Assembly (NCBI GenBank): GCA_020635495.1
Contig: JACJZQ010000009.1
Coordinates: forward strand, 98,080 to 162,079
Reading direction: 5' to 3'
Source: Flavobacteriales bacterium
Lineage (GTDB): Bacteria; Bacteroidota; Bacteroidia; UBA10329
DNA: 64,000 bases
A program made the position numbers and the translations under genes. The notes beneath the pieces were generated by a model. That model searched no databases. It worked only from the letters and a program-made list of their open reading frames with translations, and was not told the origin of the DNA. Below, piece by piece: positions 24,301-32,030 of this stretch; position 1 is the stretch's first letter; each line of letters starts with the position of its first letter.

Positions 24301-26489
24301 ACAGCCTTGTAGTTACTGATTCGCTAGGATGTACAGCAACTTCTTCTGTTGTAATTGACGAACCATTACCACTGACCCTATCAGACACCGCAGTGAACAT
24401 TAGCTGTGGTGGTACGTGCGATGGAATTGCCGGTGTATTGGTAACTGGAGGAACGGCTCCATATGACTATCTATGGAACGACCCGACCGGTTCAACCAAT
24501 CCGATAATTACAGACCTATGTGCTGGCACATATCAAGTAGTTGTTACCGATGCCAATGGTTGTTCTGATTCAGTCAGTGTTACTATCATTGAACCGCCAG
24601 TACTTGAAGCGCCAGTAAGTGTTGTAAACCCATCTTGCGGTGGCGTTTGCGATGGAGAGGCAACCGTGAATCCTACCGGTGGAACTCCACCATATACGGT
24701 GCTTTGGTTACCGACCTTGGAAATAACCAACACCATTACTGACCTATGTGCAGGTGAGTATACAGTAATTGTACTTGATGCTGCTGGCTGTACAGACACA
24801 ACCACTATTAACCTGACAGAGCCACCATTGCTTGAGGCCGATATTACGTCTGTAACCCAGATTTTGTGCTCTAGTGGTTGTACTGGCGAAGCAACGGTTA
24901 CTCCAACAGGTGGAACGGCTCCTTACACATATTCTTGGTCAGACCCGTCTGGTCAGACAGATAGTACTGCGGTAGGGCTATGTGTTGGAATCTGGTCAGT
25001 TACGGTTACTGATGACATCGGTTGTACAGCAAGTGCCAGTGTTGCAATCACTGACTCTGCTGCTTTGACTGCTTCCGTGCCGATTTTCACGGCTGTGAGC
25101 TGTAACGGAGAATGCGATGGTACAGCAACGGTATTTGCCAATGGCGGAGTTGGTCCTTACTCTTATTTCTGGGATGACCCATTCAACCAAACTGGACAAA
25201 CTGCAACAGGCCTTTGCCCTGGAACTTACACGGTAACGGTGGTTGATTCTCAATCTCCAGCTTGTACCACACAAGCACAGGTAACTATCATCGAACCTCT
25301 TGAATTGACGGTTTCGGCCACAGCGATAGATGTTACCTGTGGTAACCTATGTGATGGTTCTGCAATTGCTATTCCGGTTGGAGGTACATTGCCTTACACA
25401 TTCCAATGGAATGACCCTGCGGGACAAGGAACGATAGAAGCTACAGACCTTTGTATCGGCACGTACACGGTTGTTGTAACGGACGCCAACGGATGTCAGG
25501 CTCAAGCAAGTGTTACAGTAGATGGTCCGCCAGCAATAGTTTCCAATGCTACCTCAATGGCATCTAGCTGTAGTAATGTTGCCGATGGTTCGATAGACCT
25601 TTCAGTAGTAGGTGGCGTTCCTGGTTATACATTTGATTGGCAGCCGGGAAGCATCGACACTGAAGATTTGAATGGTGTTGAATTCGGTACCTACACCGTA
25701 ACGATTACAGATGCCACGGGATGTTCTATCACCGCTACATATAGCGTTGGAACCTTGGTTAACATCGCAGCGGAAGCTGGAATGGATGATACCGTATGTG
25801 TGTCCAACTCAATTATGTTGGATGGATCTGGTGGTGGAGACTACCTCTGGACACCAGGCGCAACATTGAGCGACTCATTGATAGCTGACCCGATTGCAAC
25901 TCCGACAGACACGACCACTTATTACTTGACCGTAACGATCGGAAATTGCGTGGATGTTGACTCGGTAACCATCTTCACTTACCCGATACCTCCGGTTGAT
26001 GCTGGTGCGGATGTGCAGATACCTACCGGTGGTTCAATAGACCTGAACGCCAACGGAGCAGTAACCAACTGGAGCTACACTTGGACTCCGACCGAGTTCT
26101 TGGATAATCCGAACATTACGAACCCTCTGGCCAGCCCAGAGGAAACAACGATGTTCTACGTTACCGTGACGGATGAGAATGGTTGTACGGCAACAGATTC
26201 TATACTGGTAGAAGTAACTCCGGGAATTGTATTCCCTGATGGTATCACACCTAACGGTGATGGAATCAACGATACTTGGATCATTGACAACATCGACCTG
26301 TTTGATGATGCCATTGTAGAGGTCTACAACAGATGGGGACAATTGCTCTTCCAGTCAGCTCCGGGTTATCCTGTTCCGTGGGATGGTAAGTTCAAAGGAA
26401 AGGACCTACCTGTTGGAACATACTATTACGTGATCTACTCCGACAATTTCGAGGATCCATTTACCGGACCGATAACCATAGTTAGATAA
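18393..26489 (+). CDS. Giant SprB-like repeat adhesin with T9SS type B sorting domain
   Basis: 2698 residues. The signal peptide ends QSNAQ near residue 28. By hand I count about 29 SprB-type repeats of roughly 75 residues, each with the pattern SCNGxCDGxAxVxxxGGTPPYTYxW ... LCAGxYxVxVTDANGC. Between repeats 7 and 8, at about residues 577-753, lies a P-domain-like module of the proprotein convertase type (FEEVCLNIEHSYLGDLDIQL ... NGDWTITVTDNFSIDDG). After the repeats come two Ig/PKD-like units and a gliding motility-associated C-terminal domain from about residue 2611 (FPDGITPNGDGINDTW ... VYNRWGQLLF ... WDGKFKGKDL). SprB of Flavobacterium johnsoniae is the mobile gliding adhesin. The sprF-like partner follows 5 bases downstream. 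Gliding itself is inferred. Confidence 0.92.
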   Translation: MKGVLRGIIAISLPLLVLLGTSYQSNAQCPVVIDSIVVTDVTCAGFNDGTIAVYASGGFPDYTFQIFNPPALPQLVTISGTSYVFTGLGSGAGDYFVQVIGEDGGGGNCPNPPSQFVTINDPAPFNFVVSTTNDTCPDGNVGTASVDVTGGVAPYSYAWPPFAETSDSISGLDGGTYVIIATDQNGCANSDTFDILSPPDWDGTLTAINPTCNGGNDGSITSSGITGGTPPYTFSWTGTAQTTENISGLGAGSYTLTVTDAIGCERVFPTIVLTQPNPITINEIHQDVSCNGDTDGAINISVFGGTPGYSYEWLPGGSTSEDTADLAPGTYEVFVTDANGCEDSLEVEILEPAVLELNPFSTDATCPGTCDGTMGVNPTGGTGPYTYNWTPSSISGPSSVSVCAGTYSVLVVDANGCEDTASFTISDNQLQVSVAVTQISCNGTCDGEAVATVTGNNGPFTYDWQPSGGNGPTASNLCAGNYTLSVTDANNCTITENFTIVEPDPIVISLAVTDVSCEGGSDGAIDLTVSGGNGPYIYQWFPGGQTTEDLSNIPAGDYSVLVTDANGCTSSTVVLGGNFAGGTLYLPDGNGDTYTTSINITGFPSGATLTSPTDFEEVCLNIEHSYLGDLDIQLSCPNGTTVDLVQSIGVNPAGSTFLGDADDSGLGNPGVGWVYCWNPNPTYGTMEAEATAGNTVPVSQGVALPAGSYQPVESLGNFVGCPMNGDWTITVTDNFSIDDGYIFDWGIQFNGSGSNDSLAIVNEPGPITIIESVTDANCGSCDGSITVTPVGGVAPYTYLWNTGATTATINNLCAGVYNVEVTDANGCQENFFIPVDHVDGPTGANVVVVDASCFGTCDGEATITGIGGAPPYTYQWVPGGFNTSNVTGLCPGTYNVQIQDSLSCIYTETVTIGSPDEIVIGQTVLNSICGMCTGEVELTPISGQGPFTYDWAPAVPNNDSIATDLCAGVYNITVTDVNGCEEVVTSLVNDIPSATIAISGIDPLCNDSCNGQAIATPTGGTPPFTYSWNDPLNQSDSIADGLCEGLYTVTLTDANGCVAVNQVTLTQPNPIGLSLLIIDNGTCAGNCDGEITVIPSGGTIPFTYQWDDPLLQTTAAADSLCAGTYTVEVTDANGCVDNVSGTVNNPVGLTAIATGTDASCNGDCDGSAFVTISGGTPPFTYLWDDPSGTTTDTVSGLCAGSYTVTVTDVNGCDFIAPVTISEPDPIVITFSGIVDLQCDGDCIGEATADVTGGTGPYTFQWDDALAQNTQSADSLCASVYTVTITDANGCTASESVTISGPNGLSSSIVSQINASCNGDCDGVAVAAGSGGTPPYTYVWNDPLNTANDTVTGLCAGIYNVTVTDANGCVSISTVVITQPNALNASTTADDVSCFGECDGEATAFTLGGTFPYSYQWNDPNNQTTLTAVGLCPGSYEVTITDANGCQAVAPVQIFEPTEITIDTVVVNATCGDCNGEITVIPDGGVPGYTYLWGNGETTGNLNGLCPGIYTVDVTDVIGCTVNFDIAVSNDGGPTSATVATTDASCFGVCDGSATVTPVGGIPPYTYLWVPGGQTTATVNGLCAGSYNVQISDSLGCIYTQLVTINEPAEIEGNQNVTQATCGVCNGEILLTPSGGDGGPYTYSWVPAVSVNDTAVDLCPGIYTVTITDASGCEAIEVIPVSNIDGPIVSATATDASCDGACDGTGTVQISGGTPPYSILWDDPSAQTTAVATGLCAGIYNVTVTDANGCESTVQIEVEDPDPISLSLQLVEDATCPGACDGSATVLASGGTLPFTYSWSPSGGNAATATGLCAGTYIVTVTDANGCQQQETVVIEEPDPIVINTSTLDASCNGLCDGEAYAEATGGSGVFTYTWNDPLNTMNDTVTGLCAGTYQVVVEDIAGCLDSTTVVINEPDSIDISITAQSTSCNGDCDGSAIAIATGGNAPYTYQWNDPNSTLNDTVSGLCAGIYSLVVTDSLGCTATSSVVIDEPLPLTLSDTAVNISCGGTCDGIAGVLVTGGTAPYDYLWNDPTGSTNPIITDLCAGTYQVVVTDANGCSDSVSVTIIEPPVLEAPVSVVNPSCGGVCDGEATVNPTGGTPPYTVLWLPTLEITNTITDLCAGEYTVIVLDAAGCTDTTTINLTEPPLLEADITSVTQILCSSGCTGEATVTPTGGTAPYTYSWSDPSGQTDSTAVGLCVGIWSVTVTDDIGCTASASVAITDSAALTASVPIFTAVSCNGECDGTATVFANGGVGPYSYFWDDPFNQTGQTATGLCPGTYTVTVVDSQSPACTTQAQVTIIEPLELTVSATAIDVTCGNLCDGSAIAIPVGGTLPYTFQWNDPAGQGTIEATDLCIGTYTVVVTDANGCQAQASVTVDGPPAIVSNATSMASSCSNVADGSIDLSVVGGVPGYTFDWQPGSIDTEDLNGVEFGTYTVTITDATGCSITATYSVGTLVNIAAEAGMDDTVCVSNSIMLDGSGGGDYLWTPGATLSDSLIADPIATPTDTTTYYLTVTIGNCVDVDSVTIFTYPIPPVDAGADVQIPTGGSIDLNANGAVTNWSYTWTPTEFLDNPNITNPLASPEETTMFYVTVTDENGCTATDSILVEVTPGIVFPDGITPNGDGINDTWIIDNIDLFDDAIVEVYNRWGQLLFQSAPGYPVPWDGKFKGKDLPVGTYYYVIYSDNFEDPFTGPITIVR

Positions 26490-26494
26490 TAGCC

Positions 26495-27436
26495 ATGAAG
26501 AAACTTCTATACATATCGACACTTGTCTTCGGATTCTCAATGTCGTCTTTCGCGCAGCAGATTCCGCAGTATAGTCAGTACATGCTGAACGATTATATCC
26601 TCAACCCTGCCATGACGGGCCAGCATGATTACTGGGAGGTGAAATCGAACAACAGATTGAACTGGATCGGAATTACCGATGCGCCACGAACTTTCATCCT
26701 ATCTGCACACGGTCCGTTCCGTAAGCACAACATGGGTATGGGTGGTTCTGTGTTTGCAGACATTACCGGACCGACCAGTCGTGTTGGGTTCTACTTATCG
26801 TATGCCTATCACCTCAAACTTTCCAAGTCATTGAGGTTAGGAATGGGATTGAGCCTTGGTTTGCTTCAATACAGAATTGATGGAACCAAGGTAACCCTGT
26901 ATGAAAATGGTGACCCAGTGTTCCCAAATCAGATGATGACGGTTTACACGGCAGATGCAACCTTCGGAATCAACCTGAAGCACAAGAACTTCAACTTCGG
27001 TATTTCATTGCCACAGATCATCGGCAACGACCTGAAATTCTTGGAGAATCAGGAGGAGACCAAAAGTTCTTTGGCGCGCCACTACATGGCAATGGGTGGT
27101 TACACGTTCCATGTGGGAGATTTCGGTATTATGCCGAATGTGTTGCTGAAGTATGTTCATCCGGCACCGCCTCAATTTGATGCTGGTGTTAAATTCGATT
27201 GGAGAGACCAATTTTGGATAGGTGCATCTTACCGACATGATGATGCGGTTTCTTTCCTTGGCGGATTGGCATACAAAGACTTCCTTCTGATTGCGTACAG
27301 TTATGACCTTTCAACCTCTAACCTGAGAAACTATTCAGATGGTTCGCACGAGTTGATGGTTGGGGTCCGTTTCCGCCCGTGGAAGAAGAAAGCTACCGAA
27401 GACGCGGATGCTGCTCCGGCAGGAGATGCGGAGTGA
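26495..27436 (+). CDS. sprF: PorP/SprF family membrane protein, partner of the SprB-like adhesin
   Basis: A 313-residue outer-membrane protein with the signal peptide MKKLLYISTLVFGFSMSSFA and the family opening QQIPQYSQYMLNDYILNPAM (QxSQYxxNxxxxNPAxxG). The remainder alternates predicted beta strands, with the family pattern RFRPW near the end and a short acidic Ala-rich tail (EDADAAPAGDAE). SprF is needed for SprB export in F. johnsoniae, and the sprB-sprF gene order is kept here with 5 bases between the genes. It differs clearly from the other PorP/SprF protein in the window (2240-3274), as expected if each serves one cargo. Confidence 0.92.
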   Translation: MKKLLYISTLVFGFSMSSFAQQIPQYSQYMLNDYILNPAMTGQHDYWEVKSNNRLNWIGITDAPRTFILSAHGPFRKHNMGMGGSVFADITGPTSRVGFYLSYAYHLKLSKSLRLGMGLSLGLLQYRIDGTKVTLYENGDPVFPNQMMTVYTADATFGINLKHKNFNFGISLPQIIGNDLKFLENQEETKSSLARHYMAMGGYTFHVGDFGIMPNVLLKYVHPAPPQFDAGVKFDWRDQFWIGASYRHDDAVSFLGGLAYKDFLLIAYSYDLSTSNLRNYSDGSHELMVGVRFRPWKKKATEDADAAPAGDAE

Positions 27437-27485
27437 GGTTGATAGCTGATCAGGGAATTAGGTCATTAGTTAACTAGAGGTTTTG

Positions 27486-27524
27486 AAACTCGGATGGTCT
27501 TGTAAGGCTGTCCGAGTTTTTTGT
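27486..27524 (+). terminator. Intrinsic terminator of the sprB-sprF unit
   Basis: The stem AAACTCGGA (27486-27494) pairs with TCCGAGTTT (27511-27519) and is followed by TTTTT. It lies 49 bases after the sprF stop. Confidence 0.8.
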
Positions 27525-27925
27525 TTCTGGAGAGTTCTTCTTTCTGCAAACTGTTGTGTGAAGCCGACCTTGTATGGGAGGGTTTTGAGATGGCCTATGC
27601 TTTCTTGAAACTGGCTGTATTTCTGTTTGACGTCCTTGGGTGCTTTTTGGAGTATGCCTTGTTGGATTTTGAAATGTTTGAGTTAATGCCAGAGATGATT
27701 TTGTGGCCTTTTGAGATGTTTTCGGGGAGTTTTGAGAACTGTGCATCAGCAGGTTACGAATTGCGAATGTGTGCGAATATTCGAATTGAACTGACCGCAA
27801 AGGGTGGGATTCTGCGGATGCTATTCGGGAGGTTCATGGAGTTATATCATCGAGATTCAGAGAAACAGAGATTTCATTCGATTCGAAAGGAGATTTGCTA
27901 ATCCCCTAGAAGGAAAAGGAAAACG
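27525..27925. other. Noncoding or degenerate stretch
   Basis: About 400 bases with no credible gene. One plus-strand frame is open (27521-27901), but it starts inside the terminator, has low-complexity composition with repeated FEM-like words from TTTTGAGATG-type DNA words (near 27584, 27667 and 27710), and matches nothing I know. The minus-strand frame is equally odd. It may be a decayed gene or a repeat remnant. Confidence 0.4.
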
Positions 27926-29467
27926 CTAGACTTTTGTACGTAGCCACGTGTCAAAATCAAATAGTTGCATCAGACCTTTGTAATAAAGGCAGTTTGGGCG
28001 AATGGCGTCAATTCGCTGGATACATTTGATGAAGTGGTCCGTTTGAGTTTTTTTGCTATTAAGGGCCAAGGTTCGGAACAGGCGTGCAAGTTCCCATTCC
28101 ACGGGGTAGGTGTCCTTACGCTTTCTATACAATTCATAGCATCTATCTGCTCCATTGATGAAATCGGTCTGTTGCACGGAAATTCTTTGTTCAGAATACA
28201 TCTCAAAAAGTATGACCTGTTGTAAGAGCGGTGCGATTAGGATAAGGTCAGTGGCGATGTTTGCTTTCTTGAGCTTGAAGGTTGCAATAAGTGACATTAG
28301 ACTATTGCATTCTGGAAAGAGGCGTTTCTCGAATCCGTTTTTCAATAACAGAGGAAGTATGTCGGCAGATACGTGTAATTCCCAGTCTCTCAAGTTGAAA
28401 TTTCCAAACTCATTTTCTGTCCGACCGATGAACAGTTTGAGTAGGTTTTTAAGTTGACCAACGGATGAACTGCTGTGCGTATCCAATGAACCAACATCAG
28501 CAAGTGTAAGAAAGGTGTGAGCCAATGCTTTTCTGCGATGGTCATCTCCATAGTATTTATCGATTGCCGTTTGATACAACCCTGTGGCACGTTTGGTTTT
28601 ATTCCATTGTTCAGCACGTAAAGCTGCAGAAGTGTAGGTTTGAAAAAACTGATAGAAACGGTGCTCTTCTATTGGAATGGGATAGGGGTCGGTGGTCATT
28701 CTAAGCCATAGTTGATGTAATAGGTCAAAAGAGCCTTGAATGTTTCCCTTCACCATTTCCAAATAAGATTCGGCTTGAACTCTGTAGGCCCAAAGTTGAA
28801 AGTTGAGTTCTTTGTTCCGCTGATCGATCTCTTTCAGTTTAGCTGAGAGCGTTTGCAGCTTTTTCTTTTGTTCATCGGTCCGGAGCAACATGGATTGTTC
28901 TGCCAACACAGCGGCTTGGACATAAGCCGATGTTATTGTTGCATGCTTGTAGCTTTGGCCTGTTAGACGTTCTACTTCTTGGTACATGAGCTGCAAATGC
29001 TCTGAAGCAGATTCTTGAAAAACACTTTGAACCACCCCCGATTTCAACTCAAGTGCCAATCTAGCCAAGGTGATTCGGGCATCAGCCTCCGCCTTTTTCT
29101 GAACACCGTCTGCCATGGTATAGGCCTTCTTCGTGTCTCCCCATTGTATATGTAGATGTGACTGTAATAGCTTCTTAATGGGGTCAGAAATCCAGATGCT
29201 ACAGTTTAAAATATGCCATTCTATCATTATTGCGATAAGTCGTGACTTTGAAGAGTCGAACGCCCTTGGTGCCATTGAAAGTGTTTCAAGCAAAGACTGT
29301 TTTTTTAACGGCTGGGGCTGTTCTAAACAAGCATTTAAAAGCGCAATGGAGCCTTTACGGTAACGTGTAAAGTTTTGAAGGTCATGACGGTCCTCTGAAT
29401 CAAGGGTACATACAATCTCTGCCAATCGTTGAATTTTCATGGTGCGGGTATTCCTGGTTATGTTCAT
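27926..29467 (-). CDS. Uncharacterised alpha-helical protein (513 residues)
   Basis: No signal peptide or membrane segment; a cytosolic, strongly helical protein with TPR-like helix pairs (for example KRATGLYQTAIDKYYGDDHR, ARLFRTLALNSKKTQTDHFI). The N-terminus is IQRLAEIVCTLDSEDRHDLQ and the C-terminus LMQLFDFDTWLRTKV. I recognise no named family. The start could be 29467 or the ATG at 29440 nine residues in. The gene stands alone on the minus strand between plus-strand blocks, with an AT-rich upstream segment (TATATATA near 29480), which suggests separate expression and possibly recent arrival. A scaffold or regulatory role is only a guess. Confidence 0.7.
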   Translation of the reverse strand: MNITRNTRTMKIQRLAEIVCTLDSEDRHDLQNFTRYRKGSIALLNACLEQPQPLKKQSLLETLSMAPRAFDSSKSRLIAIMIEWHILNCSIWISDPIKKLLQSHLHIQWGDTKKAYTMADGVQKKAEADARITLARLALELKSGVVQSVFQESASEHLQLMYQEVERLTGQSYKHATITSAYVQAAVLAEQSMLLRTDEQKKKLQTLSAKLKEIDQRNKELNFQLWAYRVQAESYLEMVKGNIQGSFDLLHQLWLRMTTDPYPIPIEEHRFYQFFQTYTSAALRAEQWNKTKRATGLYQTAIDKYYGDDHRRKALAHTFLTLADVGSLDTHSSSSVGQLKNLLKLFIGRTENEFGNFNLRDWELHVSADILPLLLKNGFEKRLFPECNSLMSLIATFKLKKANIATDLILIAPLLQQVILFEMYSEQRISVQQTDFINGADRCYELYRKRKDTYPVEWELARLFRTLALNSKKTQTDHFIKCIQRIDAIRPNCLYYKGLMQLFDFDTWLRTKV

Positions 29468-29650
29468 GTTTACTCATGAACTATATATAAATGTATAGAA
29501 GAAGGTCATTTATTTCCACTCTGATCAACAACAGTGTGAAATTTTCCAAAAAACTGAGGGAGCGGGTTGTTAAATTAGTCTACACAAATTAGGGGTTAAT
29601 GGGGTGAATTCGGCCATTTATAGATGCAGCCCGTGAGTATTCTGGAACAA

Positions 29651-31030
29651 ATGAGACTAAGAATCAGTGTAACAATTGGACTACTGTTTCTGCTTGCAGG
29701 AATAGTCCAAGGTCAGGGGTGCTATTTGGCAGCTGATATGATGATGGACGGTAGTGTGTTCAGGAAGTCGGCTGCGGTGGTGTATGACGATGACCGCAAT
29801 GAGTTACGGTTTGAAACCATCCGCTTAGGAGATGATTATTCATTGAAGGTGGTTTATATACAATCCACCTATACAGGACTTGCGGTGAACATGGTAGTGA
29901 ATGGTCATACCCACCCTTTAGAATTGGAATTATATGGCGGGGCTCTTCTTAAACTGCTTCCGCAAATGGATAAGATGGTACGAAGTAAAGCAGAAAAAGA
30001 TCGGATCGTTTATGAAAACACATACGTACTGTCTAAAGAACAGGTTAAGGGAATGGCGCTGATGCCTGTAACGAAGGTTACGATAAAATGCATAGGAACA
30101 GAATTGAAACGCGGTGTGGAAAGTGACAACATTGAGTTGTCCATTGCCAACGAACGGGTGGAAATATTTACCAAGGACATGGGTTGCCTTGTACGAGACG
30201 TGCCCGAAACATCTTCATCCTCTGGGCTGAAACCAAACAAATTCTCCGGGAATCAAGGTAGCGTGGAAATCAAGCCTCAGGAAAAGGGTGTTGCGCAAGA
30301 GAGTTCGGCCAATAACCCGTCTCTTACGACAACAGATTCTCTTTTATTAGAGATAGTAAAACGTCTGGAAACCTTTAATAAAGTGGGGGGTGAAAAGGAA
30401 GTTACTCCTCGGGTTTTCGGGTTTGGGGTTTATGTTAAAACCAACTACTATTTCTCTGAAGTATTTGTGCCAATGAATGTGGACATGGACCTATTATCTG
30501 CAAAGTTTTTGGCCGGGACAAGCATTAACATGAGCTTCAATGCTGCCATGCGTAAGCGTGTAGGGTTTCGGTTTGAGCCGTACCTTGATTTTCTGTTTTC
30601 CAATTCTCAAGAAGAAAATTCTGGGGGGTCGCAACGCCTCAAGGCATCTGCTCATCAAATTGAGAGCGGGCTCCGATTGTTGTTGGTGGTGAGGAGAAAC
30701 AGGGTAAACATTTACCCAGGCATAACTGGTGGCTATGTGAATCTTAATGCCAGAAATGCATCAGAAACGATCGGGTCGGTCGGATATTCCCGTCAATCAT
30801 TGGTGCGGCATGGAGGAAGTATTGGCGTGCTGTTCGGTGGTGAATATCTGGTTACCCCTCATTTTGGTATAAGACTGGAAACCGGACTACTCTATTACAT
30901 TATCGGAAATCAAGAATCTACCACTACCACGAATTTTGGTAGCGGTGAGAACACCCAAAGTCAGACCCTAAGGCGAACCGATGGCCGGTTCAGTACATTG
31001 GGAAGGCTGGGCGGTAGTTTTTATTTCTAA
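29651..31030 (+). CDS. Putative outer-membrane beta-barrel protein
   Basis: 459 residues from ATG 29651, chosen because it begins the signal peptide MRLRISVTIGLLFLLAGIVQGQ; an in-frame ATG at 29624 would put nine polar residues ahead of it. Residues about 25-190 form a soluble beta-rich domain (MMMDGSVFRKSAAVVYDDDR ... KMVRSKAEKDRIVYENTYVL). A Ser/Asn-rich linker with a helix (LLLEIVKRLETFNKVGG) follows. From about 265 alternating strands (FGFGVYVKTNYYFSEVFVPM ... FGIRLETGLLYYIIGNQ) end in a terminal aromatic, GGSFYF, typical of outer-membrane barrels. It is followed within 12 bases by the short collagen-like gene and then the SpoIID-domain gene, a probable operon. Function unknown. Confidence 0.7.
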   Translation: MRLRISVTIGLLFLLAGIVQGQGCYLAADMMMDGSVFRKSAAVVYDDDRNELRFETIRLGDDYSLKVVYIQSTYTGLAVNMVVNGHTHPLELELYGGALLKLLPQMDKMVRSKAEKDRIVYENTYVLSKEQVKGMALMPVTKVTIKCIGTELKRGVESDNIELSIANERVEIFTKDMGCLVRDVPETSSSSGLKPNKFSGNQGSVEIKPQEKGVAQESSANNPSLTTTDSLLLEIVKRLETFNKVGGEKEVTPRVFGFGVYVKTNYYFSEVFVPMNVDMDLLSAKFLAGTSINMSFNAAMRKRVGFRFEPYLDFLFSNSQEENSGGSQRLKASAHQIESGLRLLLVVRRNRVNIYPGITGGYVNLNARNASETIGSVGYSRQSLVRHGGSIGVLFGGEYLVTPHFGIRLETGLLYYIIGNQESTTTTNFGSGENTQSQTLRRTDGRFSTLGRLGGSFYF

Positions 31031-31042
31031 TACAATTTGAAT

Positions 31043-32002
31043 ATGAAATCACTCCTTACAACATTGTTCGTAGCAAGCATTTGCATTGGCGGTATGGCTC
31101 AAAGCCCGCAGTCCTTCAGCTATCAAGGTGTGGCCCGAGATAACGGAGGTAATGTTCTGGTAAATCAAGCTATTGGCGTACGGATAGATATTAGGCAGGG
31201 GTCTGCCACGGGTTTTGTGTTGTATGCCGAAACCCATTCGACAACCACCAATGGTTTTGGACTTTTCAACCTTTCTGTAGGTGGCGGTTCTGTTAATACA
31301 GGGGTGTTCTCGGCTTTGGATTGGAGCAATGGCCCATATTTTATTGAAACATTATTGGATCCAACAGGAGGAACTGCCTACCAATCAATGGGCGTGACAC
31401 AATTGCTTTCGGTGCCTTACGCTCTTTATGCAGAAAATGCGGGAAACGGTGGTGTTGGGACTACCGGACCGACTGGTGCTATAGGTCCGACTGGAGCAAC
31501 TGGACCAATAGGCGCAACTGGACCTGCCGGGAGCGGAGATGATTGGGGGTCTCAGGTTGTTGTTTCGAATCCTGACCTGCTTGAAGGAGACGGAACGGTT
31601 GCAAGCCCATTGAACATTAAAGGAAGTGCCGAAGCCTACCGTGTACTAAGAACAAATACTAATGGAGAAGCCTATTGGTCAAGTTTCGGGGGATATGGTA
31701 TGGGGCAGGCTGCAACCAACATATCAAATGCAGCGACAAGTTGGGATACTCAGACACTTAATTCTCAGTTTGATGGTGTTTGTGACAATGGGATCTGTAA
31801 TTTGATTTTAAAGGTCTACTCACCTGTTGAACGTACGGTTTATTTCAGATGGCCAAACGACCCAAATCTAGTTGAGAAAATCTATGACGTTCCAGCAGGA
31901 AGAAGCGTCATTGCTTTTGTTGAATTACTAAATGGTGAATACCAATATTACAGCAATGTAGGCGGGCAGATAAAATTTGAATTTGTCGGCTTTTTCAGAT
32001 GA
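31043..32002 (+). CDS. Secreted protein with short collagen-like segment
   Basis: 319 residues from ATG 31043 (a TTG at 31037 is an alternative). The signal peptide ends GGMAQ. Residues about 22-130 match a common Bacteroidota N-terminal domain, SPQSFSYQGVARDNGGNVLV ... QLLSVPYALYAENA. Eight Gly-X-Y triplets (GPTGAIGPTGATGPIGATGP) follow near residue 140. The C-terminal half holds VVVSNPDLLEGDGTVASPLN and a beta-rich end with two cysteines (CDNGIC). No T9SS sorting domain is visible. The layout resembles the collagen-like operon at 4488-9224 in miniature. The following SpoIID-domain gene starts 28 bases downstream. Confidence 0.78.
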   Translation: MKSLLTTLFVASICIGGMAQSPQSFSYQGVARDNGGNVLVNQAIGVRIDIRQGSATGFVLYAETHSTTTNGFGLFNLSVGGGSVNTGVFSALDWSNGPYFIETLLDPTGGTAYQSMGVTQLLSVPYALYAENAGNGGVGTTGPTGAIGPTGATGPIGATGPAGSGDDWGSQVVVSNPDLLEGDGTVASPLNIKGSAEAYRVLRTNTNGEAYWSSFGGYGMGQAATNISNAATSWDTQTLNSQFDGVCDNGICNLILKVYSPVERTVYFRWPNDPNLVEKIYDVPAGRSVIAFVELLNGEYQYYSNVGGQIKFEFVGFFR

Positions 32003-32030
32003 TGAAGAACTAAACCTATAAAAAATAGAG

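Noticed and set aside
27474..27800. 108-codon minus-strand frame
   Set aside because: Ser/Thr/Gln/Lys-rich low complexity with no features; it overlaps the sprF terminator.
27521..27901. 126-codon plus-strand frame after sprF
   Set aside because: It begins inside the terminator, is low-complexity, and has no recognisable domain or start context.
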